Shown: one piece after another, positions 57,481 through 64,000 of the stretch
How the letters are laid out: each line of letters opens with the position of its first letter
Position numbering within the stretch: the first letter of the stretch is position 1
From: Henckelia pumila
Taxonomy: Eukaryota; Streptophyta; Magnoliopsida; Lamiales; Gesneriaceae
NCBI RefSeq assembly: GCF_033568475.1
Contig: NW_027331831.1
Span: 6,448,001-6,512,000, forward strand
Length of the DNA: 64,000 bases
Direction: 5' to 3'
Program-made: the position numbers and the translations under genes
Notes under the pieces: model-generated
Database searches by the model: none
What the model was told of the DNA's origin: nothing
Seen by the model: the letters and a program-made list of their open reading frames with translations, nothing else

Positions 57481-58059
57481 GTTAGAGATTGGGAATGAGA
57501 GAGCCTAGATTATTCCCCTTGTAGATTTCCTATGTTGTCCTTGCTCTCCGACGTCGTATCACCCAGCAGCCGTGTCGCTTAGACACATCGGTTGGCCAAA
57601 TTAAACAAATTCATGCTTCGCACGATTTTAATCACATGGTCATATACATATTTAGGACACTCGGGAAAAAAAGATATATGATTGAATAGTATAATTAAAA
57701 ATAGTTTTTAAATGAAATATTATACTTTGGATTTGAAAAATAACATTTTTCAAAGATAAAATATTTTCTTTCAAATCAACATATGTTAACACAATATTTT
57801 TATGTAAAACATGATCACCAATAAAAAAAATGATAATGAAAAATATTTTCGAAGTAAAAATTTAATATTTTTCATGAATTTGTCAAATTGAAAGTTCGTC
57901 TCACGAAATTGACTCGTAAGATGATTTTACATGTGTTTTTGTGTTTATTCGTTCTTTTTTACGATAGAGGTTTTTTTAATGCAGATTCGAACTTACATTT
58001 ATCTCGTATATGGAGAGGTTTATCACATAATATCATAAGCGTGTTGGTGGGACAACTTC
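57481..58059. other. intergenic stretch
   Basis: AT-rich with no gene. Near 57895 the phrase gttcgtctcacgaaattgactcg looks like one decayed end of the GAGACGGTCTCA MITE family. Confidence 0.4.
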
Positions 58060-59080
58060 GAGTGTAAGGGCTAGCCAAGTTTTAATGGGTCAAACTTAGT
58101 TTAGAGTTTAAGTTAAGGGCAACAACTCGAACCAGTCGTGACAAACTAAATGGTCTGTAAATATATATATTTAATAGACGTATATGTAATATTTTGATAT
58201 GAATATGATTTTTATGAAAAGGAATTAAATATATATATATATATTTACGGGCAAAATTTTAAATAAAATTGATATTTTTAATTCATGATTCATGCATAAG
58301 TTTCACATTAAGATAATGACATGCGAAAAAAATATTTTGGAAAGTTGATGTGAATTGTGATAATTATGCTCAGAAGCCTACTGATCCCCATGTTAAGGTT
58401 CGATGAAGTGACATGAGAGGCGTAGGGAATCCATGTGTTAAGGTTGGGTGAACCTCGCCGCCGCGTACGCTGGTTATAGATTGATCAATCGTTTATATTC
58501 ACGGTCACATTTCACTGATATGACTCACTCAGTAAAAGATTTTGTGATTACTGCATGCCTTAATTTATGCAACGTATTTATGTTATGATTATGTTTACGA
58601 CACAATATTATGCATATGATTTTACTGTCATACATGCATTAGACTTCTCAGGTTATTTTTATATACGTTATGGGCTTGCACGTGATTTTATTTAGTAGTA
58701 CTCGTTATTAACGGTAGAACATGTTGGGCCTCTAGGCTCACTAGATCTAAATGACGTGCATGTGAGTTTGATGCTAGTGCAGAGGATGTGGTCCCGACGG
58801 GAGATGAGGACCTCTGAGCATCCTGAGCTGGCTGGCGTACCCGTGACCTTGACAGTATTCATGTTTCCGCACTTCTTTTATGAAACTTTTATTTGAGGGT
58901 TGTAATAAACTACTTTTTGCATGTATTACCTACTTACATCATGATTTGCTTGTGGTTGGAATTTAAAAACTACGTATATCCGCATTTTGCGATACCGTAT
59001 TCTTTTGCATGAATTTTCTTTAAATTATTTCGTGCGTTTCAAATCGCTAAAATTACAATAAAACTATTATATATTATTTT
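58060..59080 (+). mobile_element. probable solo LTR or LTR fragment
   Basis: The order of blocks (cctactgatccccatgttaagg; cctctaggctcactagatct; gatgctagtgcagaggatgtggtcccgacggg; gaggacctctgagc; then a T-rich tail with gcgataccgtattc) resembles LTRs of plant Ty3/gypsy elements I have seen. There is no coding region and there are no confirmed ends or target duplication. It is a fossil fragment. Confidence 0.4.
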
Positions 59081-59225
59081 ACCTAAAATAAAAATCTATT
59101 GTTAGTACAACGCATATATGTATGAACATATATGTAATTAAATAAAAAAATTCTCTCAAGTGTTCGATCGTTTCAGTTCTTGTCAAGAGTAAGGACATAA
59201 ATCTTTAAAAGAAAGGCAAACACTT

Positions 59226-59384
59226 GTATGCAACCGTTGCACGGGTCATATTCGTGTGACGGGTCTCTTATATGGGTTATCCATTAAAAAGTATTACATT
59301 TTATGTCAAAAGTATTACTTATTATTATAAATATGGATAGGGTTGACCCGTCTCACGAATGAGACCGTTGCACAGGAGTGTTAC
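59226..59384 (-). mobile_element. MITE, GAGACGGTCTCA family, copy 1 (inverted)
   Basis: It is the reverse-orientation partner of the next copy: gacgggtctcttatatgggttatcc...ttgacccgtctcacgaatgagacc. Internal spacing and the 'agtattacttattattat' block are the same. Confidence 0.65.
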
Positions 59385-59447
59385 TCTAAAAGAAAATGAT
59401 TCTATAAATAGATAAGCGAATAAAATCAAGAAAGTATTCTTAAAAAA

Positions 59448-59617
59448 GTAACACTTTTATGAGACGGTCTCACAAATGAGACGGGTCAATTCTACTCATA
59501 TTTACAATAATAAGTAATACTTTTGACATAAAATATAATACTTTTTAATGGATAACCCATATAAAAGATCCGTTTCAAGAAAATGACCCTTGAAACCGTC
59601 TCATATGAGTTTTTGCC
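59448..59617 (+). mobile_element. MITE, GAGACGGTCTCA family, copy 2
   Basis: It begins ttatgagacggtctcacaaatgagacggg and ends gaaaccgtctcatatgagtttttgc. The ends are inverted repeats of TGAGACGGTYTCA. The core has aataagtaatacttttgac and ggataacccat. No clear target duplication was seen. Confidence 0.65.
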
Positions 59618-59921
59618 TTCTTACAAAAATTCACTTACACCGATAGACATTGGTTTCAGTAGGGAGATTCTATACTCTATCTGGTGAAATACATTTTTTT
59701 TTTGTGTTTTTTGTTGAGATGTTCGCATGAAAATCTTGCTGAAAAAAATTATGTGAATCCCACTTGTACTTTTTTTTTTTGTTTTTTTTAGCTTGAGGTT
59801 CGCACGAACATTTGAAGAAAAGATAGGGAGTGTTTCACCGGGTGTAGCATAAAATCACTCGATTTCAACATCTTACAAACACTCGAAACATCAAATAATA
59901 ATATTCAACAGAAATTGCACA
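59618..59921. other. 3' flank of the methyltransferase gene
   Basis: It contains the 3' untranslated region of the minus-strand gene and two T-rich runs near 59696 and 59771. I see nothing else. Confidence 0.45.
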
Positions 59922-62900
59922 TTAGCAATCAATCTCATTTATAGATTCTGAAAAACTAAAATACAAAATACTGAGTGCCGTAGAAGGAACTGCATATTGG
60001 CCATCAGAAAACCAATTCTTGACAAGTCCCTGAATCGAGTTTTCCGGGTTTGATTCGGGCCATCTATCCACCAATTTGAAACCATATTCTGATGCAGCAG
60101 AAGTTAAAGATAGCTCGTCAACTCTGCGCAAAATGTGGCATAAAATCAAAACTGATTTTTGCTCATGTTCCATAATTCTGCTGGATGAGATCAATGCTCG
60201 AGCAGTAGCAAACAGGGGATTAATCGCCTGAGGAATGTACGTTACATCCGTGCCAATAATAACATCAAAACCTTTCCTGTTTAGTTTCTGGATAGCATCT
60301 ATATCGGTTTCATTACCCCATTGTAGTTTTCTCATTTGTAGCGTATCGAGAAATGGTGATTTAAGGTTTGAGGATACATTTTCAGTCAATAATTCGAGTG
60401 CTTTTGTGTCACCATCAGTGGCAACGACGATGTCAGCGAATCTAGAAGCAATCATTGAACAGATTCCGCTGCAGCCACATCCAAGTTCTAAAACCCTTTT
60501 ACCAGAGACAATTTCTTGATTTGTGGCAAGTACATAAGCCATTAACCTAGCTGATTCCCATAGCATTAAGCCAGTTGATGTGCAGGTATGTTGGAACTCT
60601 TTTGAAAGTAGTCTTATCTTGAAATAATAATTCTTTACTGAAACATCAACCACCTGAAAACGATAAAGAGCTATTCAGGCAAAGCTTGTAAGATGAAAGA
60701 AAAAATCCAATATAAAAAATCACGGTTTCGGTACATCAGGTGTAAGCAAGCATTTAAAAAACATAGTTAAGAGAAGCCCAGGGGGAGGTGATCACCTCTT
60801 CGCTGGAAGGTGGTACACCAAACATTTCAATGGCCATGCCCTCAGAGATATCAATTTCAAACTCATTTTCAACATCTTTCAGATTATCATTATCCCCTTG
60901 TAGATGACTCATGGCACTTCCAGTTATACAGTGAGCTGCTTGAAATACAGCTTGAACCCAACGCCTGCATGGAATAATACAATATTTCTTATAAAAACGA
61001 ATACATACAATCATACACAGTCGAGATGAAATTAGATTAGAATTGAAAGAATCCTTATCTGACATATGATGTGCGGGTGAAAGTAATCGTGTTATTGGTG
61101 GTGGAATTCGGAAGAAGCAAAAAGATATAAAGAAAGCAAATAATTTGTTAGCTGTACTTGTTAGTTGTATACTAAGCAGCAAAATCTCCTCCTATTCTAG
61201 GGCAGACATCTCCCGGACAATGATAATATCATCAGATATGCAGAGGAAAGTAATACATGGGGTTTGTGATATTTCAACAAATGATAATAAATCCAAGCGT
61301 CATCAACAAGTATGTTTGTTCCATTGGAAAAATGTAAGAAATGCCATATTTTTAAGTGACAATTGAATTCAGCAAAAATCATCTTTAGAATATGATATCG
61401 CCTAGTAGGAGTCTTTATCAAAATAATCTAAACTAATTTACCTATTCATTACAATCTCTCTCGATCTGTTTTCCACTTGCTTGCAGCACAAAACATGCTC
61501 TTTCATGTTGAATCCAATTCCTTTGAAAAGATTTTCCAAGAACTCAACTGAGAAGTAGAAAGCTCGCTGGAAAAAGGAAATATTCATACGAAACTGGATA
61601 TATTCATAGCAATCCAAAAAGTTTGAATCTGAACGAAGATAGCTTACAGTTCCATCACCCCTCACGTAGAAGTTTTCACTAATCTTTTGTTCCTTGCCAA
61701 TGAACCTTTCCTGTTCACACAATACATTAAATAAAAAGATGGGACTTGCAACATAAGAGGCCATTACAAGTTGAATAGATGCATTAAAGGAAGAAATGGA
61801 AATGCTAACAGAATTAAAATCATTTACATCATCTTGTGTGTATTAAAAAGATAAAAGCATAAATCAGATTGAAATAGGTACCAGAAACATGCATTTCATA
61901 ACACAACAATCACAAAGATTAATGTTAAACTGGTCAGCATCTCACCTGAGCAAGATCACCAGTAGCATAATCACGAAACAATACACGACCATTTGGCTGG
62001 GTATGCAATAATGCAATCATATTAGAAAAGTAATGAGCATATTAACACAACAATATAATGTCAGTGTGGCTCAAGCAATCACCTTGAGAACTTTTTTGAT
62101 ATTCTGTACCACTAGAGACATTTTCTCTGGGGACACTGCAGATAGAACAAATATCTATTTAAAAAGTCAGACAGTGGGTTAAAGGCAACATTATTTGTAA
62201 TCAAAAGAGGTACAAGAAATAGACGTGATTTGAATAATCTATTGAGCTACTGTATAAAGTTAACCATTATAGGAAAAAAAATTGAAGTATTAGCAAATTC
62301 TTACGTACCATTGTCACAATGTCAATAGATGAAGGAGATATATGCTGGCATAAATCATCAATGGTTAGATCACAAACAAATGCATTGACCCTTGCCTCTG
62401 TGAAGTCCCTGTGCCTCTGGATAGCATACATGACAAAACTACATGTTATCAAGAAACATCTTTGTATGTACATTTATAACAATGAAAACTCAAGACGTCA
62501 TAATGTTCATAACTGAAGATATAAAAATATATCTACATTAGTCAACTGCATAAACATATAAATACATTATCATTGTCCGGATATATTTGATAATAAATCT
62601 AACCTTAACCAGATCGACAGCACGAGGTGAGAAATCACATGCATACACAAAAGTATCTGGGTATGCTGCAAGCAAAGGAAATACAGTATTTCCAGCTCCA
62701 CAGCCAACCTAGTAAAAAGCAACTGTGGTGAGGATCATATTTTACACAAAGCTCACGTGAAAGACAGATAAGTATCTCAATTATTTTACACCGGTTAACT
62801 ACAAATTGTAACGAGGGGAGACGGAAAGACTGGGAATAAAAAATTTCCTGCACGTTCATGCTCATCCCCAATGGTGACACAAACAATCCATTGGGCATGA

Positions 62901-63706
62901 GATGAGTTCGGTGCTAACTGCTGAAATAAAATTAACGGTTAACCAACCGATGCTTGGCGTAATGAATACCTCCAAAATAACCCGTCTTCCTTCTTCCTAC
63001 AAAGATAGAAATTTGATTATAATCTGGTTTAGTTCAAAATTACTAATGCCGTGATTGTATTACTTACAGAGAAGTGGTGTCCCCATTCTTTGTCCAGGTA
63101 ATGCCGATCTTTAAAGAACTGAGGAATATGAAAACACAAAAAAGTAACATCATTTCTCCCTACTAAGTGGATTGGTCACGCTCAAGTAAACCCTGGCAAC
63201 ATGCCACAATTGATATGAACTTCCCGAGTCAATGTCCAGTTTTTAACATCCAAAACAAGATATAACAAGATATACATTAGCAGAACCCCAAACAAAAAGT
63301 GTTTGTCCAACCCTTTATTGTATCCACAAGATCCTCTTGTTGATTTAATAGATAGTAAAAACTCATATATCCCCTGAACACAAGTTTGACAATCATATTT
63401 GTCTAGCTAAGTGGATATGTTGGAATGAATGAACCAACCCGATCTTGATGACGTTTATAAAATATATCCCAGTTCTTCTTTGCATCTCTTTCATACTTCT
63501 CTGGTAAAATAAATACCAATTTAGCGAATAAAGTTAATTTATAATAAGAAAGAAACTTCTTTGAAATTAAAGTGGAAAGTGATGGCAGAACCTCTCCAAA
63601 AGCCAGAAATTTCATCATTTGGATTAGAATATATTTGTATCTTCTTTGGCTGTTGGGGTTGTTGATCTCTGTCCACGCTAGCTTCCATTTTAGAAATGGT
63701 TGACAT
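59922..63706 (-). CDS. fused METTL2/6 (TRM140)-like and METTL21-like methyltransferase
   Basis: Twelve exons join in frame: 63592-63706, 63439-63500, 63068-63118, 62970-62996, 62604-62708, 62309-62416, 62083-62154, 61946-61996, 61648-61710, 61442-61566, 60796-60964 and 59922-60653. They give 559 aa. Residues about 40-300 are a METTL2/6/8-type SAM methyltransferase: [22 protein letters not shown] motif VGCGAGNT at 86-93, then [11 protein letters not shown] and GDGTRAFYFS. This family makes 3-methylcytidine at tRNA position 32. From residue 317 follows a second domain of Methyltransf_16/METTL21 type, a protein-lysine methyltransferase family: [23 protein letters not shown] (about 370-379), [10 protein letters not shown] recall the same two-domain layout in Arabidopsis At2g26200. 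Lysine-methylating activity is inferred only. Its upstream region contains a copy of eIF4A leader sequence. Confidence 0.9.
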
Positions 63707-63823
63707 TGCCCTTTATCTTTTCCAAAAATAAAATGGCAAAACAAGAAAATTCAATAACTAATATTTTGGGGAATTCAAAAAAACCTTGAGAATTCAGATG
63801 CAACGCAGCTGAAGATATCGCTC

Positions 63824-63994
63824 CTCAGCTAACACAAGATTAAGGAGTGAGATTGACAAAAATCATACACAAGATTAAGGAGTTGAAAAGAAATCATACA
63901 GGGGATCTTGCACGGTACACAAGATGGTAAGTACAAATGGTGAATTAACAAACATAACACCGGTCTCATTGACCGATCAATGTTACTACTGCCT
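63824..63994 (+). repeat. second copy of the eIF4A leader-intron segment
   Basis: The segment starts about 118 bp upstream of the methyltransferase ATG (minus strand) and reaches the window edge. It matches 56709-56887 from ctcagctaacac to actactgcct, with few substitutions and small indels. It is in the same orientation relative to its downstream gene as in eIF4A, so it could serve as leader or promoter. The left edge is sharp; the right edge may extend past the window or end near 63994. Confidence 0.92.
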
Positions 63995-64000
63995 CGATAT

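Overview
The window is nuclear DNA of a flowering plant. Genes have many short GT-AG introns, intergenic DNA is AT-rich, and the repeats are plant LTR retrotransposons, tRNA-derived SINEs, MITEs and an integrated caulimovirid. All host genes are ordinary eudicot ones. The commonest SINE and a GAGACGGTCTCA-type MITE look like families I associate with asterids, perhaps Lamiales; that placement is an impression and was not tested.

Host genes in order: (1) first coding exon of a Raf-like MAPKKK of the SIS8/EDR1 group, minus strand, running off the left edge; (2) NHL13-like LEA_2 membrane protein, plus, 15323-16162; (3) IQD6-like calmodulin-binding protein, minus, five coding exons, 17958-20125; (4) LOG8-like cytokinin-activating phosphoribohydrolase, plus, seven coding exons, 29636-31280; (5) NIPA8/9-like Mg transporter, minus, nine exons, 31934-35460, convergent with LOG; (6) CLP1 (CLPS3-like) RNA 5'-kinase / mRNA 3'-end factor, plus, ten exons, 49787-53531; (7) eIF4A helicase, minus, four coding exons, 54826-56674, convergent with CLP1; (8) a two-headed methyltransferase, a METTL2/6/TRM140-type tRNA m3C enzyme fused to a METTL21-like domain, minus, twelve exons, 59922-63706. 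Exon boundaries were joined by hand; lengths (213, 338, 439, 413 and 559 aa for genes 4-8) and reading phases close exactly.

Repeats fill the rest. 4.4-12.6 kb is a nest: an older LTR-like sequence hit by a hAT MITE (8-bp target duplication) and by a young Ty1-copia element of Tork/Tnt1 type (5-bp duplication TGATG). 20.8-27.7 kb holds a PIF/Harbinger remnant, a SINE split by a hAT MITE with both target duplications preserved, a small TIR element, an AT-rich ~0.5 kb tandem duplication and a near-perfect foldback element. 35.9-43.4 kb is one genome-length, circularly permuted endogenous pararetrovirus (Caulimoviridae), broken in roughly ten places. 45.3-48.2 kb is a hAT transposon with intact ends but a decayed transposase, and a relative of its ends sits in CLP1 intron 1. 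58-59.6 kb holds a probable LTR remnant and an inverted pair of MITEs.

No operon-like or co-regulated system links these genes. The most unusual host feature is a ~175-bp segment of the eIF4A 5' region that is repeated just upstream of the methyltransferase gene, which may have taken over part of the eIF4A leader or promoter. The most informative fossil is the pararetrovirus. I found no CRISPR array, bacterial-type system, rRNA or clear tRNA gene.
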